A stretch of DNA of 64,000 bases from Tepidiphilus sp. J10 (GTDB lineage: Bacteria; Pseudomonadota; Gammaproteobacteria; Burkholderiales; Thiobacillaceae). The stretch is from assembly GCA_945897955.1 (NCBI GenBank), contig CAMDGQ010000007.1, positions 1 to 64,000 of the forward strand, given 5' to 3'. This document shows positions 15,822 to 24,604 of this stretch, piece after piece. Every line of letters begins with the position of its first letter. Position 1 is the first letter of the stretch. The notes under the pieces are model-generated. The model ran no database searches, was not told where the DNA came from, and worked only from the letters and a program-made list of their open reading frames with translations. Position numbers and translations under genes: made by a program.

Positions 15822-16649
15822 ATGAAACGCAAAGTTCTGAACAGCTTGGTCGGTGTAGCGATGCTGGGCGCTGCCGCCAGCGCCAACGCCTTCATCTTCA
15901 ATGCCGCAAACTATGATTTGAACGGCGCCCCGATGGCGATCAACAATCTCGGCGCCGGCACCCCCGGTTTCAACATCGTGATCCAACTAGGCGCTCTTGA
16001 CAGCGCCTCCCTCGTGTCCAGCAGCATTACCTCCGATCTCGGCGGCATGACTGTCGGTCAGACCGTTTCCGCCACCACCCTGCACACCAAGGGTCAGGTC
16101 GGTCTGGACAACCCCGCGACTCCCCAAATGGATTTCAAGCGCACCTACGACGAAACCACTTTCTTTGGTTCGGTTTCCACCACGTTGATGTCTCTGGTTG
16201 GTGCAGCTGCGCTCCCCGGCACGCTTGACACGAGTACCGCCAGCTTCAGCGGCGCCATGAATGTCACCTACGACGGCATCTTCAATGATTTCCCGCTGCT
16301 CCAGATCAGCGGTGCCGGCGCCGGCAACATGGCCATCGCTTTCGTCTTCAATGACGCGTTGGACACTCTCGCCATGACCGTTGTTGAATCCGGTCTCTCT
16401 GGCTGGACCGGCCTGGAAGCCGCGCTGAAGAATCTGGACGGTTTCCTTAGCGGCGCAATTGACGACTCCGTGAGCGCCTTCGTCTATGCCGGCAATACCG
16501 TGTCCGACACCGCCCCCCTGACCAAAGGCGGCTTTGTTCAAACCAGCACCGGCAACCTGGTCGTCTCCGCCGTTCCCGAACCCGCTTCCCTGGCCCTGCT
16601 GGGACTCGGTCTCGCCGGTCTCGGCATGATGCGCCGTCGCAAAGCCTGA
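15822..16649 (+). CDS. PEP-CTERM sorting-domain protein
   Basis: A 275-residue secreted protein. The signal peptide (MKRKVLNSLVGVAMLGAAASANA) and the C-terminal signal AVPEPASLALLGLGLAGLG followed by MMRRRKA are those of exosortase substrates: VPEP motif, hydrophobic helix, basic end. The middle is Gly/Ala/Ser/Thr-rich, without cysteine or catalytic motifs, so a structural or matrix role fits. Start at ATG 15822, with CAGGAG eight bases upstream. PEP-CTERM proteins are exported, cut by an exosortase (not encoded in this window) and associated with exopolysaccharide; the EPS cluster follows directly. No specific function is known. Confidence 0.88.
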   Translation: MKRKVLNSLVGVAMLGAAASANAFIFNAANYDLNGAPMAINNLGAGTPGFNIVIQLGALDSASLVSSSITSDLGGMTVGQTVSATTLHTKGQVGLDNPATPQMDFKRTYDETTFFGSVSTTLMSLVGAAALPGTLDTSTASFSGAMNVTYDGIFNDFPLLQISGAGAGNMAIAFVFNDALDTLAMTVVESGLSGWTGLEAALKNLDGFLSGAIDDSVSAFVYAGNTVSDTAPLTKGGFVQTSTGNLVVSAVPEPASLALLGLGLAGLGMMRRRKA

Positions 16650-16676
16650 TTAACCATCAGCTTATTCGGCATCTTG

Positions 16677-16706
16677 AAAACGGCGGTCTCGGCCGCCGTT
16701 TTTTTT
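16677..16706 (+). terminator. Intrinsic terminator after the PEP-CTERM gene
   Basis: Perfect stem ACGGCGG (16680-16686) and CCGCCGT (16693-16699) with a TCTCGG loop and eight consecutive T residues. It separates the PEP-CTERM transcript from the EPS operon. Confidence 0.92.
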
Positions 16707-16980
16707 CGCGCTCGATTTATCATTGCCCGGCATGTCGGAATTTTTTACACTTTTTCGGCGAATAGTGCTCAAGCAATCTGCATTGCTTGCCGATGAAGGA
16801 GGGCCGCGTTGCGCTGAACAGCTTTGACTTCTGTTGTTTTGCTTGCCGCACCCCAGATTTCTTGGCGTGACGGGGCTCGGCGCACCGGGTGGCAGCGAGT
16901 CAGCGGCCGGCAATTCTGATGTACCTATTCGTGCATGACTTAAGTCTTCATAGCGGCTTTCAGCAGGAGCGCAGCAAAGC
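16707..16980. other. Gene-free leader of the exopolysaccharide operon
   Basis: No gene is seen in this stretch, which with the terminator completes a 331-base gap. It should contain the promoter of the EPS operon. A perfect 10-bp palindrome GACTTAAGTC lies near 16937. A TTGGCGTGACGGGGC stretch near 16861 resembles a sigma-54 site, but the GG-to-GC spacing is nine, one short. Confidence 0.4.
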
Positions 16981-18477
16981 ATGTCTTTTGTGATGTTGTT
17001 TGTCATCGGCCTGATTGTTTCCGCAATCACGATACATCTGGCCATAACGCTGGCACATCGGTTCAACGTCGTTGATCAGCCTGGCGGACACAAACTGCAT
17101 AAATCCAGCACCCCCTTCGTGGGCGGTGTAGGGGTTTTCTCGGCGCTGCTATGCGCCTTGTTCCTGCTCGATCAGCAACAACTCTTTCCCGCTTCCCATT
17201 GGAGCGCATTGACTCTGGGGTCTCTGCTCATCTTCCTGACCGGTTTTGCCGATGACGTCTGGAGGCTGAGTTTCAAATTCCGCTTTGTGATCCAGGCTGT
17301 TGCTGCCCTGCTGATGGCTTTTTGGGCAGGTGTGGTATTGCTGGATCTCGGCGCCCTGGCCTGGGGATTGCCACTCCAACTCGGCATGCTTTCCATCCCG
17401 TTCACCATCTTTGCCACGATCGGGGTAATCAACGCCTTGAACATGATTGACGGCATTGACGGACTGTCGGGAACCCTGTCCCTGGTCAGCCTGTTCCTGA
17501 TTTCTCTGGTGGCCTTGTCGACCGAGTCGCAAGCTTATTTGATCCTGCTGGTAGTCCTGATTGGCGGGGTCGTGGGATTTCTCTATTACAACCTGCGCTA
17601 TCCGACCAATCGCACTGCGCGTGTATTTCTGGGTGACAACGGCAGCATGCTGCTGGGCTTCCTGTTCGCATGGATATTGATCGACTTGTCTCAGGGCGAG
17701 CAGCGGGCCATGTCGCCGGTGCTTGCGCTTTGGTTCTTTTCGGTTCCGTTGATGGACACTGTGGTCGTCATGCTGCGTCGGATGTGGCTTGGCAAGTCAC
17801 CCTTTCATCCCGACCGTCATCACCTTCACCATCTTTTCATCCGCGCCGGATTCCGCATTCAGGAAACGGTTTATGCCATCGCACTGTTGCATTTTCTGTT
17901 CGGTTTTGCAGGGCTGACCTGGGCGCGTGCAGGCGCTTCCGACGTGGTCATGCTTGCGGCATTCCTTGCCGCTTTTATCGTCTACTTCTATCTCATCCAG
18001 CGGCCCTGGCGTTTTGTGCCGGTTCTCAGACGCATTCATGCCGTGCTTGGACTCCCCAGCCCCGACACCAAGGGGGTGTTCATCGGCCACTGCTCCGTTC
18101 AGGGCGCCGCCTTGTTGATTGAAAGCCTGACTGAACAAATGAAAACCTCGGATGACTATCAACTCGCCGTTTACAAGACCACGCGGGAAGGCAGCAAGGA
18201 TTCGTCGGTGTACGCGGTTATCGAGCTATTGACCGAAGACAACGATGCAGCTGCCGAGGATGCCAAGAAACTGGTCAATACCCTGAAAAAACGCTTGCAG
18301 GGCCGCATGGGGATCAGAGTCCGCCAGTTTCGGGTGCGCAGCAACCCGAACGATCGCAGAACCGGATCAAAGGAGACCGGCAAGGAGCGAAGAGTCTCGG
18401 ACCGCCGCTCGAAGCACAGCAAGATATTGATTCATACCGCGCACGGCTTCAGCCAGCCTGATGCGATCATTGCCTGA
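16981..18477 (+). CDS. WecA-like polyprenyl-phosphate sugar-1-phosphate transferase with long C-terminal extension
   Basis: A 498-residue MraY/WecA-family enzyme that loads a sugar-1-phosphate (usually HexNAc-1-P) onto undecaprenyl phosphate, the first step of a surface polysaccharide. Seen are DQPGGHKLHKSSTPFVGG, LTGFADDVWRLSFKFR, NMIDGIDGLSG, VFLGDNGSMLLG and the late HPDRHHLHHLF motif, all typical of WecA. About 11 membrane helices occupy residues 1-340. The last 150 residues are extra, soluble and end in a basic stretch (RRTGSKETGKERRVSDRR); WecA is usually 340-370 long. Their role is unknown. First gene of the EPS operon. Confidence 0.85.
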   Translation: MSFVMLFVIGLIVSAITIHLAITLAHRFNVVDQPGGHKLHKSSTPFVGGVGVFSALLCALFLLDQQQLFPASHWSALTLGSLLIFLTGFADDVWRLSFKFRFVIQAVAALLMAFWAGVVLLDLGALAWGLPLQLGMLSIPFTIFATIGVINALNMIDGIDGLSGTLSLVSLFLISLVALSTESQAYLILLVVLIGGVVGFLYYNLRYPTNRTARVFLGDNGSMLLGFLFAWILIDLSQGEQRAMSPVLALWFFSVPLMDTVVVMLRRMWLGKSPFHPDRHHLHHLFIRAGFRIQETVYAIALLHFLFGFAGLTWARAGASDVVMLAAFLAAFIVYFYLIQRPWRFVPVLRRIHAVLGLPSPDTKGVFIGHCSVQGAALLIESLTEQMKTSDDYQLAVYKTTREGSKDSSVYAVIELLTEDNDAAAEDAKKLVNTLKKRLQGRMGIRVRQFRVRSNPNDRRTGSKETGKERRVSDRRSKHSKILIHTAHGFSQPDAIIA

Positions 18478-18497
18478 ACACACATTCCAAAAACATC

Positions 18498-18938
18498 ATG
18501 TTCAATCACATTCTCGTCGTCTGTACCGGAAACATCTGCCGCAGCCCGATGGCCGAAATATTGCTCCAGCAGCAATTGAGGCAAGCTGGCCGCAATGCGG
18601 AAGTCCGCTCTGCTGGTGTCGGGGCGCTGGTCCACTACCCCGCAGATGCCCCCGCTGTCGATCGCATGCAAGCCAGGGGGCTGGATCTTTCCGAACACCG
18701 CGCCCGCCAGTTCACCTCGGAATTGGCCCGTTGGGCCGATCTCATTCTGGTTATGGACGTGCGGCATCGTGATGCCGTGGTGGATATAGAACCCGCTGCG
18801 CGTGGCAAAACGTTTCTTCTCGGCCATTGGATCGGCGGTGTCGAAGTGCCGGACCCCTACAAGCTTTCCGACGATGTCTACAACCAGGCGCTGGACCTCA
18901 TCGACCAGTCGCTGGCTGCCTGGATAAAAAAACTATGA
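18498..18938 (+). CDS. wzb: Low-molecular-weight protein tyrosine phosphatase (Wzb-like)
   Basis: A 146-residue phosphatase. The catalytic P-loop CTGNICRSP (C9, R15) and the acid-loop DPYKLSDDVY near the C-terminus are intact. In EPS operons this enzyme dephosphorylates the tyrosine autokinase Wzc, encoded 1.5 kb downstream, and so sets polymer length and export. Lies 20 bases after the WecA-like gene. The stop overlaps the start of a small open frame (18935). Family and role are well supported by context. Confidence 0.92.
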   Translation: MFNHILVVCTGNICRSPMAEILLQQQLRQAGRNAEVRSAGVGALVHYPADAPAVDRMQARGLDLSEHRARQFTSELARWADLILVMDVRHRDAVVDIEPAARGKTFLLGHWIGGVEVPDPYKLSDDVYNQALDLIDQSLAAWIKKL

Positions 18939-19144
18939 GCCAGCCTCGAGAAAAACCGGGTTGCGAAACTCGCGCACAAGCGAAGGATTCCGCCCGTACC
19001 GTCAAATTGCTGCGACGTCTGCCGCGCAACTACAATCCGCCCGGCCTCCGCTACACCCGATTCAATCGACAGCGGACCGAATCCATGTCAGTTACCGGCC
19101 AGTGCTTCGCAATACGAAACGCCACCCCTGATTTCGCGCTCTAG
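18935..19144 (+). CDS. Possible small basic protein, unknown
   Basis: A 69-residue open frame whose ATG overlaps the wzb stop (ATGA) and ends 14 bases before the wza-like start. It is Arg-rich (KLLRRLPRNYNPPGLRYTRFNRQR) with no membrane segment or known motif. The coupling suggests translation; the lack of any family resemblance argues for chance. No function is proposed. Confidence 0.25.
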   Translation: MSQPREKPGCETRAQAKDSARTVKLLRRLPRNYNPPGLRYTRFNRQRTESMSVTGQCFAIRNATPDFAL

Positions 19145-19157
19145 CAAGGAACCCAGC

Positions 19158-20372
19158 ATGTCATTCTCTGCCCTCCCCCGCATGAACACACCCCACAAAC
19201 CGACGCTCGCCTGTCGCTCGCTGGCGCTTGTCGCCATGCTTTCAGCACTCGGTGGCTGCGCCATCGTGCCTGGCACACATACCTATGACATGCGCGAGCA
19301 GTCATCGGTCGCTCTGCCGACACAGCAGAACAACGAACTGGTCCCTGCCCACGTCAAGGTCAAGGCGATCAATGCCGAATTGATCATCGAACAAAGCAGG
19401 TCCACTGCCAGGGCGGGCAAGGAAAGCGGCATAACCCCTAGCGGCAAGGTCGAACGTGGCAGCAAGATGGGTAATGCCGCCGAGCAGGCCATGCTCGATT
19501 ACAAGCTTGGCCCCGGAGACATCCTGAACATCACTGTCTGGGATCATCCGGAACTGACCATCCCGGCCGGCTCATTCCGCTCTGCAGAACAGACCGGCAC
19601 ACTTGTCACGGAAGACGGCACGATCTTTTATCCCTATGTCGGCATCATCCAGGTAGTCGGCAAGACGGCACGGGAAGTGCGGGCCATACTGGCGCAGAAA
19701 CTGGCCAAGGTGATTGAAAAAGTCCAGATCGACGTGCGCGTCATTTCATATCGCAGCAAGCGGGTTTATCTGGTTGGAGAAGTCAACAAACCGGGGCAAC
19801 AACCGGTAACCGACATCCCGATGACCATTCTTGAAGCAGTCAGTCTGGCCGGCGGGTTTACCAAGGATGCCGACCACAGCCAGGTATTGCTGACCCGCGA
19901 CGACACCACCTGGCGGGTGGATCTGCAATCACTCTATGAAGACGGCGCTGTCGCGCAGAACATCCAGCTCCAGCCCGGTGACATTGTCAACGTACCGGAC
20001 CGCTCGCTGAACAAGGTCTTCGTTCTGGGCGAAGTGCAAAAACCCGGCTCCTTCTTCATGAACAAGAAGCGCATCACACTGGCCGAGGCGTTGGCTGATG
20101 CCGGATATGTCAACGAATTTAGCTCGAATCCTAAATACATCTTTGTCATGCGCGGCCAGACCGACAGTCCCGAGTTGTTTCATCTCGACGCGAAATCGCC
20201 CGACGCGCTGCTCTTGGCCGATCGCTTTCCGCTGCGTCCGCGTGACATCGTTTTTGTCGATGCCGCCGAAGTTGCACGCTGGAACCGTGTGATCAGCAAC
20301 ATCCTGCCTACCGCAACCATGCTTAACACCATTAGCGGTATTGACTATCCATTGTTTGGCGGGCGCCAGTAA
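19158..20372 (+). CDS. wza: Polysaccharide export outer-membrane lipoprotein (Wza-like)
   Basis: A 404-residue lipoprotein with lipobox LGGC (cleavage before the Cys of GGCAIVPGTHTYD). The polysaccharide-export domain starts at YKLGPGDILNITVWDHPEL and is followed by SLBB-type repeats (RVYLVGEVNKPGQQPVTD; KVFVLGEVQKPGSFFMNK). Such proteins form the outer-membrane channel through which Wzy- or ABC-made polysaccharide leaves the cell. AAGGAA precedes ATG 19158. A start 27 bases downstream (MNTPHKP) would also give a signal peptide. Works with the Wzc-like protein encoded next. Confidence 0.9.
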   Translation: MSFSALPRMNTPHKPTLACRSLALVAMLSALGGCAIVPGTHTYDMREQSSVALPTQQNNELVPAHVKVKAINAELIIEQSRSTARAGKESGITPSGKVERGSKMGNAAEQAMLDYKLGPGDILNITVWDHPELTIPAGSFRSAEQTGTLVTEDGTIFYPYVGIIQVVGKTAREVRAILAQKLAKVIEKVQIDVRVISYRSKRVYLVGEVNKPGQQPVTDIPMTILEAVSLAGGFTKDADHSQVLLTRDDTTWRVDLQSLYEDGAVAQNIQLQPGDIVNVPDRSLNKVFVLGEVQKPGSFFMNKKRITLAEALADAGYVNEFSSNPKYIFVMRGQTDSPELFHLDAKSPDALLLADRFPLRPRDIVFVDAAEVARWNRVISNILPTATMLNTISGIDYPLFGGRQ

Positions 20373-20490
20373 TGCTTGACCGGCCGGAAGCTGTTTCGCG
20401 AGTGAACGCAAGATTTTTTCACTCACCGGCTGGCTTGACGCTATAGCCGCCTGATCGAATTCGACAACACAACCTAGTTAGCACACGCCC

Positions 20491-22722
20491 ATGTCCGCAG
20501 ACCAGATGACCAATGTCCCCATTTCAAGTCAGCCGCAGAACGCCATCGAAGAAGGCGAGGACGAAATCAACCTGGGCGAGATTCTTGCCACCCTGCTCGA
20601 ATTCAAATGGCTGATCATTGCCGTCACGACCCTGTCGGTATTGATGGGGGCCGCCTGGCTCTATGTTGCAACGCCAATTTATAAAGCAGATGGTCTGCTC
20701 CAGATTGAAGATCAGAAAAGCGCCGGTCTGACCGCGCTGGCAGAGCTGCAACCCTTGATGGGAGAAAGTGTTTCCGTTCAGGCGCAACAGGAAATTCTCA
20801 ACTCACGAATGATTCTTGGACGGGTTGTCGATCAGCTCAAACTGGATATCAAGGCCACCCCCGACTACGTGCCGGTCATCGGCAAGGCAATTGCACGACG
20901 CCATGCCAAAGGAAGTCTCGCCGAACCCTTGTTTGGCCTGGCCGATTACGCCTGGGGCGGAGAACAGATCAAGGTCGAATCGCTGGAATTACCGAATGGC
21001 CTGCTCGGTGTACCAATGCGACTGGTAGCGGGAAAGAACGGCAGTTACCAGTTGTTCAATGAGGAAGGTGAAAAGCTGCTTGATGGCGTAGTCGGTCAAC
21101 CCGTGGCGGCGAAGGACATCACCTTGTTTGTCTCCCAACTTACCGCCAGGCCGGGCACCCGCTTCAATTTGACCAGGGTTCTGGATCAGGATGCCATCAG
21201 CAATCTGCGGCAAAATTTCTTGGTCAAGGAACGGGCAAAACAATCCGGCGTTCTGGAAGCCACTCTGCAAGGCGAAAATTCGGCCCAGCTTGGTCTGATA
21301 CTCGACGATATTCTCAATAGCTATGTGCGTCAGAACGTCGAAGTCCGCTCTGCCGAAGCCGCCAATACGCTCAAGTTTCTTGAAGCGCAGTTGCCGGTAC
21401 TGAAAACCCAGGTCGATAACGCCGAAGCCGCGTTCAACAGCTATCGCCAGAGCCGGGGATCGGTCGATCTGGCGATGGAAACCCAGGGCGTGCTTTCCTC
21501 CATCGTCGACGTCGACAAGGAAACCGTGAAGTTGCAGCAGATGCGCGATGAACTGCGCCAGCAATTCACACCCGAACATCCGCGCATGCAGGCGCTGGAC
21601 TCGCAAATCGAGCGGCTCAAGGCCAAGCGCGGCCAATTCGACAACCGTGTCGCCAGCCTGCCGGCGACACAGCAGACCGTGCTGCGGTTACAACGCGACG
21701 TCGAAGTCTCCAACAAGCTGTATATCGAACTGCTCAACAGCGCCCAGCAATTGCGCGTTTCCAAAGCCGGGACAGTCGGCGACTCGCGCATCATCGACTC
21801 CGCGGTGGTAGCCAGCAAACCCATTTCTCCGAAGGGCGCACTGATCCTGGCGGTTTCACTGTTGATGGGGCTGTTGTTCAGCGTGGTCCTGATCTGGGTG
21901 ATGCGATCCCTCCGGGTCATGGTGGAAGACCCCGACAAGATCGAGAAGCAGCTTGGTCTGCCGGTGTACGCCACCATTCCGCACAGCAAGATCGAAGTCA
22001 CGCTCGCGCGAGATATCAAGAACGGCAAACGCAAGGGCGAACTCCTTGCCATCGACTACCCGGACGAGATCGCAGTGGAAAGTCTGCGCAGCCTGCGCAC
22101 CACGATACATTTCGCGCTGCTCGATGCGGACAAAGGTTCATTGCTGATCACCGGACCGAGTCCGGGTATCGGCAAGAGCTTCATTTCCAAGAATCTCGGC
22201 GCTGTTCTGGCTCAATCCGGCAAGCGTGTCGCCATTGTCGATGCCGACCTGCGCAAAGGCCACATCCACCGTGAATTCGACATGAAGCGTGAAATCGGCG
22301 TTTCGGAATTCGTCAGCGGCACTGCCAGCCTGAGTGAAATCGTCAAGCTTTCCACCGTACCAAACCTATCGGTCATCACAACTGGACAACGCCCGCCAAA
22401 TCCGTCCGAGCTTTTGATGCACCCGAATTTCGCGGAGTTGCTTGAACAACTTGGCGGCCTCTTCGATATTCTCATCGTTGATGCGCCGCCCATCCTGGCC
22501 GTCTCCGACGCTGCCATCATTGGACGCCATACCGGCGCCACGCTGATGGTCGCCCGAGCGGGCAAACACCCGATCCGTGAAATCGAACAAGCCGTCAAGC
22601 GACTGGCCCAATCCGGCGTGCAGGTCAAAGGCTTCGTCTTCAACGACATGGACACGGTGCGGCAGCGCTATCGCTACGGCTATCACGGCTATGTCTACAA
22701 CTATTCCTACAAAGACAATTGA
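20491..22722 (+). CDS. wzc: Polysaccharide co-polymerase / tyrosine autokinase (Wzc-like)
   Basis: A 743-residue BY-kinase. An N-terminal Wzz domain lies between two membrane helices (about residues 40-60 and 450-470), with a long coiled-coil periplasmic part. The cytoplasmic kinase has Walker A GPSPGIGKS, Walker A' VAIVDADLRKG and Walker B ILIVDAPPIL. The C-terminus is a tyrosine cluster (YRYGYHGYVYNYSY), the autophosphorylation tail. It controls chain length and export together with Wza; Wzb removes the phosphates. Full length, no defects. The usual Wzx/Wzy genes are not in the window. Confidence 0.93.
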   Translation: MSADQMTNVPISSQPQNAIEEGEDEINLGEILATLLEFKWLIIAVTTLSVLMGAAWLYVATPIYKADGLLQIEDQKSAGLTALAELQPLMGESVSVQAQQEILNSRMILGRVVDQLKLDIKATPDYVPVIGKAIARRHAKGSLAEPLFGLADYAWGGEQIKVESLELPNGLLGVPMRLVAGKNGSYQLFNEEGEKLLDGVVGQPVAAKDITLFVSQLTARPGTRFNLTRVLDQDAISNLRQNFLVKERAKQSGVLEATLQGENSAQLGLILDDILNSYVRQNVEVRSAEAANTLKFLEAQLPVLKTQVDNAEAAFNSYRQSRGSVDLAMETQGVLSSIVDVDKETVKLQQMRDELRQQFTPEHPRMQALDSQIERLKAKRGQFDNRVASLPATQQTVLRLQRDVEVSNKLYIELLNSAQQLRVSKAGTVGDSRIIDSAVVASKPISPKGALILAVSLLMGLLFSVVLIWVMRSLRVMVEDPDKIEKQLGLPVYATIPHSKIEVTLARDIKNGKRKGELLAIDYPDEIAVESLRSLRTTIHFALLDADKGSLLITGPSPGIGKSFISKNLGAVLAQSGKRVAIVDADLRKGHIHREFDMKREIGVSEFVSGTASLSEIVKLSTVPNLSVITTGQRPPNPSELLMHPNFAELLEQLGGLFDILIVDAPPILAVSDAAIIGRHTGATLMVARAGKHPIREIEQAVKRLAQSGVQVKGFVFNDMDTVRQRYRYGYHGYVYNYSYKDN

Positions 22723-22731
22723 ACAAGGCTC

Positions 22732-22755
22732 GCAATAACGGCTTGCCGTTATTGC
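22732..22755 (+). other. Perfect hairpin between wzc and the secretion genes
   Basis: GCAATAACGGC and GCCGTTATTGC form an 11-bp perfect stem with a TT loop, ten bases after the wzc stop. There is no T-run, so an mRNA-stability or processing hairpin is more likely than a terminator. A second small hairpin, CCGGCT-TCG-AGCCGG followed by CTTTCTC, sits at 22789-22810. Confidence 0.55.
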
Positions 22756-22903
22756 AGGGAGGCAATAAACCGATGCGGCATTACAGTTCCGGCTTCGAGC
22801 CGGCTTTCTCACCACGCCACGAAAAGATCGGCTTCCGGATTGGCGCACCGGCCAGGATGGGCATGACCCATAGCTGCACTGACCAAACCACGACGACACT
22901 GAC

Positions 22904-24595
22904 ATGAAATGGCTGTTCTCCCCCGCGCTAAAACCCTTTGTCATCCTGGCCGGGGTTTCCAGTCTGGTGCTCAACATGGCCATGCTGGTGCCATCACTGT
23001 ACATGTTGCAGTTGTTCGACCGGGTGTTTTCCAGCCGCAGTCTGGAAACGCTGACCATGCTCTCGCTGCTGGCGGTGGCCAGCCTGATCCTGATGTATCT
23101 GATGGATACCGCGCGCGCGGCCTCGCTGTACTGGGCCGGCAAGATCCTTGATGGCCGACTCGGACCGCTGGCCATCCACAAGCTGATCGAGGACGCCTCG
23201 CGGCCGCATCTCAAGAGCAATGTCCATGCATCGCGCGATGTCAGCCTGCTGCGCACATTTCTCACAGGAAACGGCATTTTTTCGCTGTTCGACGCCCCCT
23301 GGCTGCCGATCTACCTGATCGTCATCTACCTGCTCCACCCGCTGCTCGGCCTCTGCGCGACCGTCGGCGCATTGATCTACTTCGTGCTGGCGCTGCTCAA
23401 CGAACGCCTGACGCGCGCGCCCACCGAAAAGATGCTGCTGACCTCCCGTACCGCCTCACGATATATCGACGCCGCAGTCAGAAATTCCGAAGTGGTGGTC
23501 GGCATGGGCATGGAAAAAGGCGTTGTCTCGCGCTGGAACGAGCTCAACAACCAGGTTCAGGACGATTCCGCCCGCCTCTCCGTCACCAGCGCTCGCATGG
23601 GCGCGCTGGTGCGCGCGCTGCGTTCCGGCATGCAGGTGGTGATGCTGGCGGTGGGCGCCTGGCTGGTAGTGGCCGAAAACGTCTCGCCCGGCATCATGGT
23701 CGCCGGCACCATCCTGCTGTCCAAGGCATTTCAACCGGTGGAACTGCTGATCACGGGCTGGAAAAGCCTGATCGAAGCACGGGGCGCCTGGCAGCGTTTA
23801 TCTGCGCAAAGTGAATCCGCGCAAATCGAAGAACCCGCAATGAACTTGCCCAAGCCGCAGGGCCGGCTCGACGTCGAGCGGGTCGTGTTCGGCGGCAGCC
23901 CGACCAGGCCGGCTTTCATCAAGGGCATTTCCTTCAGCCTGCAACCGGGCGAAATGCTTGGTTTGATCGGCCCCAGCGCCTCCGGCAAGACCACCCTGGC
24001 GCGCCTGATACTGGGCATATGGAAGCCACAAGCCGGCTGCGTCCGTCTGGATGCCGCAGACACCGCGCAATGGCCACGCCACCAGCTCGGTCCGCACATC
24101 GGCTACTTGCCGCAGGATGTGGAGCTGTTCTCCGGCACGGTGGCCGAAAACATCGCGCGCATGGGCAATGTCGATTCTGAAGCCGTACTGCTCGCTGCCC
24201 AGCAATCCAACGCGCATGAAATGATCCTGCGTCTGCCGGAAGGCTACGAAACCCAGATCGGCGAGGGTGGCGCCACCCTCTCGGGCGGCCAGCGCCAACG
24301 CATCGGACTGGCGCGCGCGCTGTTCGGCCAGCCCCAGTTCATCCTGCTCGACGAGCCCAACGCCAATCTCGACCGGGAAGGCGAGATGGCGCTCGGGTCC
24401 GCGCTTGCCAGTCTGAAGCAGCGCGGCGCGACGGTCGTCCTGATCGGCCACCGGCCGGCGATGATGGCGCAGACCGACAAGATCGCCGTACTCAAGGATG
24501 GCCAGTTGGAAGCATTCGGCCCCACCCAGGAAATCCTCGCCAAGTTCTCACCAGTCCGGCCGGTTGAAACACCGACCCGGACCGTAGCCTCCTGA
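22904..24595 (+). CDS. Type I secretion ABC transporter permease/ATPase (PrtD/LapB family)
   Basis: A 563-residue fused permease-ATPase. Six membrane helices occupy residues 1-300; the nucleotide-binding domain has Walker A GPSASGKT, signature LSGGQRQR, Walker B ILLDEPNANLD and the switch histidine in IGHRP. Without an N-terminal C39 peptidase domain, this is the PrtD/HasD/AprD class, which exports proteins with a C-terminal uncleaved signal. The adaptor gene follows after nine bases. No TolC-like outer-membrane gene and no clear substrate gene is in the window. Its setting in an EPS operon suggests a matrix protein as cargo. Confidence 0.9.
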   Translation: MKWLFSPALKPFVILAGVSSLVLNMAMLVPSLYMLQLFDRVFSSRSLETLTMLSLLAVASLILMYLMDTARAASLYWAGKILDGRLGPLAIHKLIEDASRPHLKSNVHASRDVSLLRTFLTGNGIFSLFDAPWLPIYLIVIYLLHPLLGLCATVGALIYFVLALLNERLTRAPTEKMLLTSRTASRYIDAAVRNSEVVVGMGMEKGVVSRWNELNNQVQDDSARLSVTSARMGALVRALRSGMQVVMLAVGAWLVVAENVSPGIMVAGTILLSKAFQPVELLITGWKSLIEARGAWQRLSAQSESAQIEEPAMNLPKPQGRLDVERVVFGGSPTRPAFIKGISFSLQPGEMLGLIGPSASGKTTLARLILGIWKPQAGCVRLDAADTAQWPRHQLGPHIGYLPQDVELFSGTVAENIARMGNVDSEAVLLAAQQSNAHEMILRLPEGYETQIGEGGATLSGGQRQRIGLARALFGQPQFILLDEPNANLDREGEMALGSALASLKQRGATVVLIGHRPAMMAQTDKIAVLKDGQLEAFGPTQEILAKFSPVRPVETPTRTVAS

Positions 24596-24604
24596 GTCCG
24601 CGCC

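Noticed and set aside
16855-16880. TTGGCGTGACGGGGC as a sigma-54 promoter for the EPS operon
   Set aside because: GG-N9-GC spacing is one base short, and GC-rich chance matches are frequent.
22732-22755. Rho-independent terminator after wzc
   Set aside because: The stem is perfect but no T-run follows; it is listed as a hairpin instead.
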